From the NCBI RefSeq assembly GCF_001439915.1, contig NZ_LMBW01000009.1:64235-115701 (forward strand): 51,467 nucleotides of DNA, read 5' to 3'. The notes beneath the pieces were generated by a model that was not told the origin of the DNA, made no database searches, and saw nothing but the letters and a program-made list of their open reading frames with translations. Positions within the stretch are counted from its first letter, which is position 1, and each line of letters opens with the position of its first letter. Below are positions 26,128 through 34,890 of the stretch, piece by piece. The translations under genes were made by a program, and so were the position numbers. The stretch comes from Fredinandcohnia humi (GTDB lineage: Bacteria; Bacillota; Bacilli; Bacillales; Bacillaceae_L).

Positions 26128-26210
26128 AGAAAAGCGCTGACAGAAGGCGCTCTTTCCTTCAGAAGCGATTGGCTTGTGACCTCGAGCCGATGGCGCCTGG
26201 AGCTAGACAT
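26128..26210 (-). repeat. Family A intergenic repeat, copy A8 (short, reverse)
   Basis: AGAAAAGCGCTGACAGAAGG ... GGCGCCTGGAGCTAGACAT, starting two bases after the acsA stop. The outermost right-end segment (GGCGCCTTGC) is missing. Confidence 0.88.
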
Positions 26211-26245
26211 AAAAAAAAGAGGTGATCCAATGGATCACCTCTTTT
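26211..26245. terminator. Bidirectional terminator, acsA / penicillin-binding protein gene
   Basis: AAAAGAGGTGATCC-AAT-GGATCACCTCTTTT is a perfect stem with A- and T-runs. Confidence 0.95.
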
Positions 26246-26253
26246 CCTATTCT

Positions 26254-29151
26254 TTAATTACCACCATTATCATTTCCATTTTGATCACTGTTACCATTAT
26301 TATTTCCTCCCTCTGCTGGAGGTGTTGGCGGAGGAGTTACAATTTCTGGTTCTGGTTTATAGTCGCCACTCTTGATTAAAGCTGAATTTGCAAGTGGTGT
26401 TTCTTGACCAGTGACATCAACGGCAGTAACATAATAGGCTGCAACGGCGTTCCCAACATTAAATTGTAAATCCTTTGTAGCAGGTATACTTCCAATCTTC
26501 TTGAAATCCGCTGTAAAATTAGCAGCGCCATAGATTCGATAACCAATAACATCATTGTGTTCATGTTTTGCCCATTTCAATATGCCAGAAGAAACCGAAG
26601 CACCTTGTACTTGGGAAGGAACAGAGCCATTGTCTTTAAGCTCATCCGTTTCCGTAATAACTAGGTTCTTCCAACGGCTGTTATTAGGAAGCAGTTGTTC
26701 AATTGCTCTTGAATCCTTTAAGCCATGTTCTGCTAAAAACTCCTTCTTAATCATAACACCTTCTTGAACAAATTCCTGTGGAGCACTTGCTGGAACACGA
26801 TAGGCTTTGCCATTTACTTCTATATACTTACCTTTGACAAGATTGTCATCAACCTTCGTTGGTACAAATTTTGCGTTAAAAATGTCTGATTGAACGAGAC
26901 CAGCTTCTCGACATAAATCAGATGGAAGCAGGCCTGAAATACCACAGTAGGAACGTGAAACAATTCCACCAGGCATTTTAAAGTTCTCTGTTGGCTTTAC
27001 AAGCTCTGGTTTTATATCATATACAGCATTCATCTGATGAGCCCATAGAAGAATATTTCTTCTAGAATTAGAAAGCCCCTTATGTTTATCGACAGACTTA
27101 GGCGTATCATACCCAATCCAGGTTCCAAAGGTTACATTAGGGTTTGTCGCCACAAACCATATATCCTCCGAGTTATTTGTAGTACCTGTTTTACCGGCCC
27201 AGTCTGCATTAAACTTTAAGTAACCTTTAAGCGATGCAGCAGTACCGCCATTTATGACATCACGCATCATATCGATTGTTAAATACGCCGTTTGTGGTGA
27301 AAATACTTCTACAGGTGTCGATTCATGTTCATACACGACTTCACCATCGTTCGTAACAATCTTATCAATCATATATCCATCAATAAACTTACCCTCATTA
27401 GCAAATGTAGTATACGCATTTACATTCTCTTCAACTGAAACACCGTTCGTCATACCACCAATAGAAACTGATAGACCTTGGTAGTCTCTCTCGTCTAACG
27501 TAGTGTAGCCCATTTTTTCTAAAAATGTAACTGGGCGATGATCAAAAGCCTTTAAATACGTTTTAAGTGCAGGAATATTCCTTGATAATTTTAAAGCATG
27601 CCTTGCAGACATTAAACCATCAAAGTCATTTGGACCGCCAAAGTTTTGCGGGGTGTAATTCCCGTACGTAAATTTCACATCGGCAATCACGCTACCCGGT
27701 TGTACCAGCCCTAATTCCATTGCTGGGGCGTAAGCTAACAATGGTTTCATTGTGGATCCATTCGGACGTTTAGCAGGATTAAAAGCATGGTTTGTTTGTT
27801 CCCGCTCGAAATCACGCCCTCCCACGAAGCTGATTATTCGTCCAGTCTTATTTTCAATAAGTACCGAGCCAAGCTCTTCTGGTTCCATGACGAATACATC
27901 TTCATTTGTTTCTGGATCTTTCGCTTTTGTTTGTTTATCAGGTCCGAAATATTCAAAGTTTTTTACGGCCTCCTGCATGACATCGTAAACTTCCTTGTCA
28001 ATCGTGGTATATATTTTATATCCATTTTGACGTAGGTTTTTATCAGCAATTACCTCATAGTGATCTTGTAAGTCTTCGTTTTCTTCAAGGTCTTTTTCCT
28101 CGTACCCATCGTCCATAGCCAATTTTTTCATCAAAATGTCAGTGGCACGTTTTTCTATTTCAACAGTTAACCACGGATAATTTTCAGTAGGTTCTGAGTT
28201 AGGTGGGGCTAGGTTGGCACGAACATCATACGCGAGTGCTTCCTCATATTGCTTCTCTGTGATGAATCCACCTGTAAACATGCGCTCCAGGACCGTTTTC
28301 ATTCGGTTGATACCAGGTTCCAAGTTTTCTTTGACCATTCCACCCTTATTGGAGAATGGAGTATACACATATGGGTTTTGAGGTAGACCAGCGATAAAAG
28401 CCGCCTGTGGCAGGCTTAAATCCTTTGCGTCTACTCCGAAAATTCCATGTGCTGCTGTTTGAACCCCGGCAATATTTCGGCCTGATGAATTACGGCCATA
28501 AGGAATAATATTTAAATATGCTTCAAGAATTTCGTCTTTATCAAAAAACTTTTCCAGTCTTAAAGCGATTAGGATTTCCTTAGCCTTTCTATCAAATGAA
28601 ACCTCATTTGATAGAATTTGGTTCTTAATCAATTGCTGTGTTAGCGTACTTCCCCCAGTTTGGATCGGTGAACTTGTTACATCCTGAACGATAGCACGTA
28701 AAATTGATTTTGGAACGACTCCATCATGCTTGTAGAAGTACTGGTCTTCGGTTGCAATTACAGCATCCTTGATATATTGGGAAATATCATTAAGTGATAC
28801 CTCTTCACGTTGAAGATCAGCCCGTAATTGGCCAAGATAGACTTCGTTCGCAAAGTACACCTCTGTATTTTCTTCATAATTATAAATATCTTTCTGTAAA
28901 CTATCATAGCTCCGAACAGGTTCATCCTTTACAAGGGATGCAAAGTATCCAGCACCTGCTCCTCCGGCAAAGCCAAGTCCAAGTATCGCAATGATAAAGA
29001 AAAGTAAAAATAAATTCCATAAAACACCGTATGTAACTCTTACACCTTTACGCGTTTTCTTGCCAGTTATAGCTTTAATTACTTTATTCGATGTGGCTCT
29101 TTGCCAAAAAGAGTTAATTTTTTCAACTATCTGTGATTTATTAAAATTCAT
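26254..29151 (-). CDS. Class A penicillin-binding protein (PBP1A type) with C-terminal FN3 domain
   Basis: The 965-residue bifunctional peptidoglycan synthase has a cytoplasmic N-terminus, a membrane segment (about residues 41-65) and a GT51 glycosyltransferase (about 85-260: ATEDQYFYKHDG with the catalytic Glu, QTGGSTLTQQL, RKAKEILIALRLEKFF). The transpeptidase (about 400-700) has GSTMKPLL with the serine near 466, SRN, and GKTGTTN. A fibronectin type III-like domain (WAKHEHNDVIGYRIYG...) and an N/G-rich tail end the protein. ATG 29151 is chosen because AGGGGG lies six bases upstream; ATG 29157 touches it. It is not in the usual ponA-recU context, so I leave the symbol open. Confidence 0.88.
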   Translation of the reverse strand: MNFNKSQIVEKINSFWQRATSNKVIKAITGKKTRKGVRVTYGVLWNLFLLFFIIAILGLGFAGGAGAGYFASLVKDEPVRSYDSLQKDIYNYEENTEVYFANEVYLGQLRADLQREEVSLNDISQYIKDAVIATEDQYFYKHDGVVPKSILRAIVQDVTSSPIQTGGSTLTQQLIKNQILSNEVSFDRKAKEILIALRLEKFFDKDEILEAYLNIIPYGRNSSGRNIAGVQTAAHGIFGVDAKDLSLPQAAFIAGLPQNPYVYTPFSNKGGMVKENLEPGINRMKTVLERMFTGGFITEKQYEEALAYDVRANLAPPNSEPTENYPWLTVEIEKRATDILMKKLAMDDGYEEKDLEENEDLQDHYEVIADKNLRQNGYKIYTTIDKEVYDVMQEAVKNFEYFGPDKQTKAKDPETNEDVFVMEPEELGSVLIENKTGRIISFVGGRDFEREQTNHAFNPAKRPNGSTMKPLLAYAPAMELGLVQPGSVIADVKFTYGNYTPQNFGGPNDFDGLMSARHALKLSRNIPALKTYLKAFDHRPVTFLEKMGYTTLDERDYQGLSVSIGGMTNGVSVEENVNAYTTFANEGKFIDGYMIDKIVTNDGEVVYEHESTPVEVFSPQTAYLTIDMMRDVINGGTAASLKGYLKFNADWAGKTGTTNNSEDIWFVATNPNVTFGTWIGYDTPKSVDKHKGLSNSRRNILLWAHQMNAVYDIKPELVKPTENFKMPGGIVSRSYCGISGLLPSDLCREAGLVQSDIFNAKFVPTKVDDNLVKGKYIEVNGKAYRVPASAPQEFVQEGVMIKKEFLAEHGLKDSRAIEQLLPNNSRWKNLVITETDELKDNGSVPSQVQGASVSSGILKWAKHEHNDVIGYRIYGAANFTADFKKIGSIPATKDLQFNVGNAVAAYYVTAVDVTGQETPLANSALIKSGDYKPEPEIVTPPPTPPAEGGNNNGNSDQNGNDNGGN

Positions 29152-29301
29152 AATCATCCCCCTAAAAATCCATGTTTATTATAGCATATACCATAGTAAT
29201 TTTAGTATTTTTTTGTGAATTTCCAGTATTTAATTTGACAAAATCAGACGTAATGTGATAGAAAAGCCTTATTATGTGGTTAAAAGGAGACTTGAAATGT
29301 A

Positions 29302-30561
29302 ATGGATGTTATTCGGGATTTGACCTATCGGGGTCTAATAAATCAAGTAACGGATGAAGAAGGCTTACAGAATATATTAGCGAATGAAAAGATTAAATTG
29401 TATTGTGGATTTGATCCAACAGCAGATAGCTTACATATCGGGCATTTAGTAGGGATTTTGACATTGAGAAGATTCCAATTGGCTGGACACCAACCGATTG
29501 CTTTAGTTGGGGGAGCTACTGGACTTATCGGTGATCCAAGCGGTAAAAAAGCGGAAAGAACATTGAATCCGCAAGAGGTTGTCGTGCAATATAGCAATAG
29601 CATTAAGGAACAACTTTCTCGCTTTTTGGATTTTGAAGCAGAAGGAAATCCAGCTGAAATTGCGAATAACTATGATTGGATTGGAAGCTTAGACTTAATC
29701 ACTTTCTTGCGTGATATCGGAAAGAGTTTTGGGCTCAATTACATGCTAGCTAAAGACTCAGTCCAATCACGTTTAGATGCCGGTATATCATTTACAGAGT
29801 TTAGTTATATGATTTTACAATCCTACGACTTTTTAAAGCTGTATGAAAATGAAAGTTGCCGACTCCAAATTGGCGGAAGTGACCAATGGGGAAATATCAC
29901 GGCGGGCTTAGAATTAATCCGTAAGACAGTCGAGGATGCAAAAGCATTTGGTCTAACTATTCCACTTGTAACAAAGTCTGATGGGACAAAGTTCGGTAAA
30001 ACAGAAGGTGGAACGATTTGGTTAGATAAAGAAAAAACATCACCATATGAATTTTATCAATTCTGGATCAATACGGATGACCGTGATGTTGTTCGTTATT
30101 TGAAATACTTTACATTCCTTTCAAAAGAGGAAATTGGAAACCTTGAAACTGAAATCCAAAATGCCCCTGAAAAACGTTTGGCACAAAAGACGTTGGCAGA
30201 TGAGGTTACGAAATTAGTTCACGGAGAGGCTGCACTTGAGCAAGCGGTGAAGATTTCTGCAGCATTGTTCAGTGGTTCGATTAGTGAATTAAGTGCCGAG
30301 GAGATTATGCAAGGCTTTAAGGATGTTCCTTCTTATGAATTTGATGGAGAGTTAGAAGTTAGTTTAGTTGATATATTAGTCATGAGTAAAATATCTCCAT
30401 CGAAGCGTCAGGCGCGTGAGGATATTGGAAATGGGGCCATATATGTAAATGGTGAAAGAATCCAAGAGGTTGATGCGGTTCTTGATGAGCAACATCGAAT
30501 CGAAGGTCAATTTACAGTAATCCGCCGCGGTAAGAAAAAATATTTCTTAATTAAATACTAA
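29302..30561 (+). CDS. tyrS: Tyrosyl-tRNA synthetase
   Basis: The 419-residue class I tRNA synthetase has the HIGH-type motif HIGHLVG (residues 47-53) and the KMSKS-type loop KFGKTEGG. The Tyr-binding block is GGSDQWGNITAG. The S4-like tRNA-binding domain is at the C-terminus (PSKRQAREDIGNGAIYVNGE). It is a normal TyrS1-type enzyme. AAAAGGAGA precedes ATG 29302. Only about 145 bases separate it from the divergent penicillin-binding protein gene, with no T-box leader visible, unlike B. subtilis tyrS. It is followed by its own terminator. Confidence 0.96.
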   Translation: MDVIRDLTYRGLINQVTDEEGLQNILANEKIKLYCGFDPTADSLHIGHLVGILTLRRFQLAGHQPIALVGGATGLIGDPSGKKAERTLNPQEVVVQYSNSIKEQLSRFLDFEAEGNPAEIANNYDWIGSLDLITFLRDIGKSFGLNYMLAKDSVQSRLDAGISFTEFSYMILQSYDFLKLYENESCRLQIGGSDQWGNITAGLELIRKTVEDAKAFGLTIPLVTKSDGTKFGKTEGGTIWLDKEKTSPYEFYQFWINTDDRDVVRYLKYFTFLSKEEIGNLETEIQNAPEKRLAQKTLADEVTKLVHGEAALEQAVKISAALFSGSISELSAEEIMQGFKDVPSYEFDGELEVSLVDILVMSKISPSKRQAREDIGNGAIYVNGERIQEVDAVLDEQHRIEGQFTVIRRGKKKYFLIKY

Positions 30562-30567
30562 ATATGT

Positions 30568-30602
30568 AAAGGTGTTCCTACGGGAGCACCTTCATTTTTT
30601 TT
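30568..30602 (+). terminator. Rho-independent terminator of tyrS
   Basis: AAGGTGTTCC-TACG-GGAGCACCTT (one G-T wobble), then CATTTTTTTT. A second small stem AAGGG-TTTT-CCCTT with T-run follows at 30609-30630. Confidence 0.9.
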
Positions 30603-30726
30603 CATGGAAAGGGTTTTCCCTTAATTTTTTATATGAGATATGCAGTTTTATCATTATAATGGACTGGGTAACAAAATATAATAACAAAGCAATATATTAA
30701 TTGTTTATCATTTGGGGGAAACATTT

Positions 30727-32235
30727 ATGATTTCAAAGGAAAGCAATATTAAATTTGTTGTGACGGGCTTATTACTAGGTATTCTCATGTCAGCTATGGA
30801 TAATACAATTGTGGCAACAGCAATGGGTACGATTGTTTCAGACCTTGGTGACTTTGATAAATTTGTTTGGGTGACATCTGCATATATGGTTGCGGTAATG
30901 GCTGGAATGCCGATATTTGGTAAATTATCAGATATGTTTGGACGTAAGCGATTTTTTATATTCGGATTAGTTGTCTTTTTAATTGGGTCGGCACTTTGTG
31001 GGATTTCTCAAAGTATGGTTCAGTTAAGTGTTTATAGGGCTATTCAAGGTATTGGGGGAGGTGCGTTAATGCCAATCGCCTTCACAATTGTCTTTGATAT
31101 TTTTCCACCAGAAAAGCGCGGAAAAATGACAGGTCTGCTTGGTGCGGTCTTTGGGGCATCAAGCGTACTAGGTCCGTTACTAGGCGCTTATATAACTGAA
31201 TATATTAGCTGGCATTGGGTATTTTATGTAAATATTCCGATTGGACTGCTATCGCTATTTCTAATCGTTCGTTATTATAAGGAATCGTCACAGCTTGAAA
31301 ATCAGAAAATTGACTGGGGCGGGGCAATTACACTCGTTACTGCAATTATATGTTTAATGTTCGCATTAGAATTAGGTGGAAAGAAATACACTTGGGATTC
31401 GGTTCAGGTTATTAGTTTACTTACTGGATTTACAGTATGTTTTATTGCTTTTATCCTTTTTGAGCTTAAGGCAAAGGAACCGATTTTGCCTTTTTGGCTA
31501 TTTAAAAGACGGCTATTTGCCACTTCACAAATTCTGGCCTTTTTATATGGTGGAACATTTATTATTTTGACGGTTTTTATCCCGATTTTTGTTCAAGCGG
31601 TGTACGGTGGATCAGCTACAAATGCGGGTTTAATTCTGATGCCGATGATGCTGGGATCCGTAGCTGGAAGTGCGATTGGAGGGATTTTTCAAACGAAAAC
31701 AAGCTTTCGTAATCTAATGATTATATCCGTTATATCATACTTTTTTGGTATGTATTCTCTTAGCACATTAACACCTGACACGGCTAGAGGAATCATGACA
31801 ATTTATATGATTATAGTTGGCTTTGGAATGGGCTTTTCATTTTCACTATTGCCCACAGCTTCTGTTCACAATCTCGAACCGCATTTTAGAGGGACAGCTA
31901 ATTCAACGAACTCATTTTTGCGATCATTTGGAATGACTATAGGAATTACTGTATTCGGAACCATTCAAAACAAGGTATTTACACAGAATTTAACAGATGC
32001 TTTTAAAGGAATGGACAGCGGCAAAGCATTAGGTAATATTGAGGATTCGAGACAAATCTTTGAGGCAAGTGAACGTGCGAAGATTCCTAGCTTTATTTTG
32101 GATAAAATAATTTATTCTCTTTCAGACTCTATCACAATTATATTTTTTATCGCCTTAATCCCTATCTTATTATCCCTAGTTGTCATTTTCATGATGGGAA
32201 AGGAAAGAGTAAAGGTTAACGAAAGCGATTCTTAA
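30727..32235 (+). CDS. MFS drug-efflux transporter, DHA2 (14-TM) family
   Basis: The 502-residue integral membrane protein has about 14 hydrophobic segments. Its motifs are those of proton-coupled DHA2 exporters: MDNTIVATAMG near residue 25 (motif D1), GKLSDMFGRKRFF (motif A) and GAVFGASSVLGPLLGA (antiporter motif C). It probably exports drugs or other amphiphiles; the substrate cannot be told. ATG 30727 follows GGGGGAAAC; an upstream start at 30712 is inside that site. It lies between tyrS and the convergent rpsD and shares a bidirectional terminator with rpsD. No regulator gene is adjacent. Confidence 0.9.
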   Translation: MISKESNIKFVVTGLLLGILMSAMDNTIVATAMGTIVSDLGDFDKFVWVTSAYMVAVMAGMPIFGKLSDMFGRKRFFIFGLVVFLIGSALCGISQSMVQLSVYRAIQGIGGGALMPIAFTIVFDIFPPEKRGKMTGLLGAVFGASSVLGPLLGAYITEYISWHWVFYVNIPIGLLSLFLIVRYYKESSQLENQKIDWGGAITLVTAIICLMFALELGGKKYTWDSVQVISLLTGFTVCFIAFILFELKAKEPILPFWLFKRRLFATSQILAFLYGGTFIILTVFIPIFVQAVYGGSATNAGLILMPMMLGSVAGSAIGGIFQTKTSFRNLMIISVISYFFGMYSLSTLTPDTARGIMTIYMIIVGFGMGFSFSLLPTASVHNLEPHFRGTANSTNSFLRSFGMTIGITVFGTIQNKVFTQNLTDAFKGMDSGKALGNIEDSRQIFEASERAKIPSFILDKIIYSLSDSITIIFFIALIPILLSLVVIFMMGKERVKVNESDS

Positions 32236-32250
32236 ATGATTTATACAAAT

Positions 32251-32296
32251 AAAAAACCCTAGAACCATTGATGCATCAAGGTTTCTAGGGTTTTTG
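32251..32296. terminator. Bidirectional terminator, MFS gene / rpsD
   Basis: AAAAAACCCTAGAACC...GGTTTCTAGGGTTTTT forms a long, near-perfect stem with the loop ATTGATGCATCAA, itself able to pair. Confidence 0.93.
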
Positions 32297-32322
32297 AATA
32301 TGCTATTTACAAAGCATATTAA

Positions 32323-32925
32323 TTAACGAGAGTAGAATTCAACGATGAATGCTTCGTTAATTTCAGCTGGTAATTCAGAACGCTCTGGTAAACGAGTGAA
32401 AGTTCCTTCTAATTTATCAGCATCAAAAGTTAAATATTCTGGTACGAAGTTAGTACCTTCGATTGCTTCTTTGATTGTAACAAGGCTACGTGATTTTTCA
32501 CGAACCGCAATCGCTTGACCAGGTCTTACACGATAAGATGGAATATCAACACGCTTTCCATCAACAAGAATATGACCATGGTTAACTAATTGACGAGCTG
32601 CACGACGAGTGCGTGCAAGGCCAAGACGGTAAACTAGGTTATCTAAACGTGATTCAAGAAGAATCATGAAGTTTTCACCAAGAACCCCTTGCATTTTGCT
32701 TGCATTTACAAATGTATTGTAGAATTGACGTTCATTCATACCATACATATGACGAAGCTTTTGCTTTTCTTGTAATTGTAAACCATATTCAGAAAGCTTC
32801 TTGCGTTGGTTTGGACCATGTTGTCCAGGAGCGTAAGGACGCTTTTCTAATTCTTTACCAGTACCACTTAATGAGATTCCAAGACGACGGGATAATTTCC
32901 AGCTTGGACCAGTATAACGAGCCAT
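32323..32925 (-). CDS. rpsD: 30S ribosomal protein S4
   Basis: The 200-residue S4 begins [16 protein letters not shown], has the [10 protein letters not shown] segment and the S4 RNA-binding domain at about residues 90-155 ([30 protein letters not shown]). It binds 16S rRNA early in 30S assembly and, in Bacillus, represses its own translation through a structured leader. ATG 32925 has AAGGAGGAG at the right spacing. It stands alone, away from the ribosomal-protein operons, as in B. subtilis, with a strong promoter and a leader of nearly 200 nt upstream. Confidence 0.98.
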   Translation of the reverse strand: MARYTGPSWKLSRRLGISLSGTGKELEKRPYAPGQHGPNQRKKLSEYGLQLQEKQKLRHMYGMNERQFYNTFVNASKMQGVLGENFMILLESRLDNLVYRLGLARTRRAARQLVNHGHILVDGKRVDIPSYRVRPGQAIAVREKSRSLVTIKEAIEGTNFVPEYLTFDADKLEGTFTRLPERSELPAEINEAFIVEFYSR

Positions 32926-32937
32926 GAATGACTCCTC

Positions 32938-33120
32938 CTTCAATGTTTTTATTTTGTTGTAAAATAAAAACAGATGTGCTAGATGTTCTTGCCTATTTTG
33001 TTTTCATGTACCTTCGCCCTAGCAGCCAAGAGTTACGTGATACACCATCTATGGGCCAAAACCCATCAGAGGAACAAAATAAAACAAAAACCTACTCACA
33101 TTTGCTGCGCTATTTTACAC
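32938..33120 (-). promoter_or_regulatory. rpsD leader, probable S4 autoregulatory element
   Basis: The leader of about 180 nt ends in GTTTTTATTTT-ACAAC-AAAATAAAAAC (32940-32970 on the - strand), an 11-bp perfect stem just before the ribosome site. Further upstream are GATGGGTTTTGGCCCAT and a GC-richer segment. B. subtilis rpsD has an S4-binding leader; the fold here is not proven. Confidence 0.55.
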
Positions 33121-33127
33121 AACGATC

Positions 33128-33156
33128 ATTATATGATTTTTAGAATAGGAAGTCAA
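33128..33156 (-). promoter_or_regulatory. SigA promoter of rpsD
   Basis: TTGACT (33156-33151), a 17-bp spacer and TATAAT (33133-33128) on the - strand. It is the best SigA match in the window. Start would be near 33121. Confidence 0.85.
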
Positions 33157-33332
33157 GTTTTCTTAAAATATACAAGTTAAAAAGCAAAAATCTCATATAT
33201 TTTGGTGAAATTCCTATTTTAACCGAGATTATTGTAATAATTTTGGATTTTTTAACATATAATAAGACATTTTTCATGCAATATCTATTATAATGAATGT
33301 ATTAAGTACAAATGTCAGATGGGTGATTAATC

Positions 33333-34754
33333 GTGAAATTTCCAAATGAAGAATTAAGATATGAGCAACTATTTAGAGTAACCTCGAAGTTTCATTCAAC
33401 AATGGACATAGATGCTGTGCTTGAAGAGGTTATAAATACATTACAGGATGTGTACCCATCTTTTACATATACCTTATTTCTTGCACATGATAATACGAGA
33501 CATAAAGTTATTCCAATTAAGGATATAAAAGAATATGAACATGGCGAAAACTCGTCTGTTATGCAAGCGTTTGTAACTGGAAAGTTGCAGCTTGAACATT
33601 CGGCTGCTAATAACATGTCCATTATTTATGCTCCGCTAAAAGGACGTCAGGGAGTTTATGGGGTTTTGCAAATCAATGCTCATTATGTGTTGGAATTACC
33701 CGAATCGGAAATTCAATTCATTGAGTTATTGGCAAATACGGCTGGACATGCATTCGAAAATGCCCAGCTTTACCAACAATCAAAGCAATTAATTGCGGAT
33801 CTTCAATTAATTAATGAAACATCACATAAGTTAAATTCAAATTTGCGATTAACAGATACATTGACATTCATGTCATCTCAAATAAGGAACTCCTTTGGTG
33901 CCAAAGAGGTAGGTTTCTTTTTACAAACGAATGAGCAGATAGAGGTACTTCCTGGGAGTACTCCTTTTTTTGAAGAAGGGCATGGGGAGCCATATGTTGT
34001 ATATAGCCTTGACCGGATCTTATCAGAAAAAGAGTCTCTATTCATTGGGGATTTACAGGTAGACCCAGCATTTAGTGGATCCTATAATCGTTCCATGATG
34101 TCCGTTCCGATGGTCCAACGCGATGAAGTCTTGGGTGTTGCAATTGTTCTGCATGAATTACCGTATTTCTTTTCTTTCGATAAATTTAAGCTGCTTCAAT
34201 CATTAATTCACCATTCGTCCTTGGCTTTTACAAATTCAATTCTTCGGGAGGAACTAGAGAAGCTAGTGATTACAGATTATTTAACAAAGCTTTATTCACG
34301 TAATCACTTAGAGGATTGTGTGCAGGAATCATTGGAAACAGATGCTTTTGGTACATTTATATTAATTGATATTGATGATTTCAAAGGAATCAATGACACG
34401 TACGGTCACCAAGTAGGGGATGAAGCGCTCGTTCAAATTGCCAATCTGATTAAGGAAAATATCCGCGATCATGATATTGGAGCTCGTTGGGGCGGGGAAG
34501 AGCTGGCAATTTATTTACCAAGAGTGGGTTTAACTTCAGGAATTGCTGTTGCTGAGCGACTTGGGAAAAGAGTTGAACAGCAATCAAATCCAAAAGTAAC
34601 GATTTCATGTGGTGTTGCAACATGGAACAAGGAATGCAAAGAAACATTCCAAAGCCTTTTCCACCGTGCAGACAATGCTTTATATGTTGCTAAACAATCA
34701 GGAAAAAATCAGGTCATTGCAAGTGAGAATAAGGTGATCAAAGGACATTCTTAA
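33333..34754 (+). CDS. dgcP: GAF-GGDEF diguanylate cyclase (DgcP/YtrP type)
   Basis: The 473-residue soluble protein has two GAF-like domains (about residues 10-145 and 160-300) and a C-terminal GGDEF domain (about 310-470). The active-site loop is GGEEL (387-391), a functional variant, and an intact product-inhibition I-site RDHD (378-381) stands exactly five residues before it. DDFKGINDTYGH provides the metal/GTP residues. It should make c-di-GMP under control of the GAF domains. Position next to rpsD fits B. subtilis YtrP (DgcP), which I recall as longer (near 580 residues). The GTG at 33333 has a modest GGGTGAT site. Confidence 0.85.
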   Translation: MKFPNEELRYEQLFRVTSKFHSTMDIDAVLEEVINTLQDVYPSFTYTLFLAHDNTRHKVIPIKDIKEYEHGENSSVMQAFVTGKLQLEHSAANNMSIIYAPLKGRQGVYGVLQINAHYVLELPESEIQFIELLANTAGHAFENAQLYQQSKQLIADLQLINETSHKLNSNLRLTDTLTFMSSQIRNSFGAKEVGFFLQTNEQIEVLPGSTPFFEEGHGEPYVVYSLDRILSEKESLFIGDLQVDPAFSGSYNRSMMSVPMVQRDEVLGVAIVLHELPYFFSFDKFKLLQSLIHHSSLAFTNSILREELEKLVITDYLTKLYSRNHLEDCVQESLETDAFGTFILIDIDDFKGINDTYGHQVGDEALVQIANLIKENIRDHDIGARWGGEELAIYLPRVGLTSGIAVAERLGKRVEQQSNPKVTISCGVATWNKECKETFQSLFHRADNALYVAKQSGKNQVIASENKVIKGHS

Positions 34755-34813
34755 TTGGATGTCTTTTCTTTTTGTCTCTAATACGAACAAAACCTAGTAA
34801 ACCTCTACGAAAA

Positions 34814-34852
34814 TAGAAAGCGCTTTCAAAATACATCTGCCTGGCATATGCT
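34814..34852 (+). promoter_or_regulatory. cre site and overlapping promoter of megL
   Basis: TAGAAAGCGCTTTCAA (34814-34829) matches WTGNAARCGNWWWCAW with one mismatch and is centred on the perfect palindrome GAAAGCGCTTTC. Its right half gives a -35 TTTCAA, with TATGCT 17 bases on (34847-34852). CcpA bound here would block the promoter. Confidence 0.55.
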
Positions 34853-34890
34853 ATTTATAGAAATGTAAGTCTTAAGGGGGATAATGGAAC

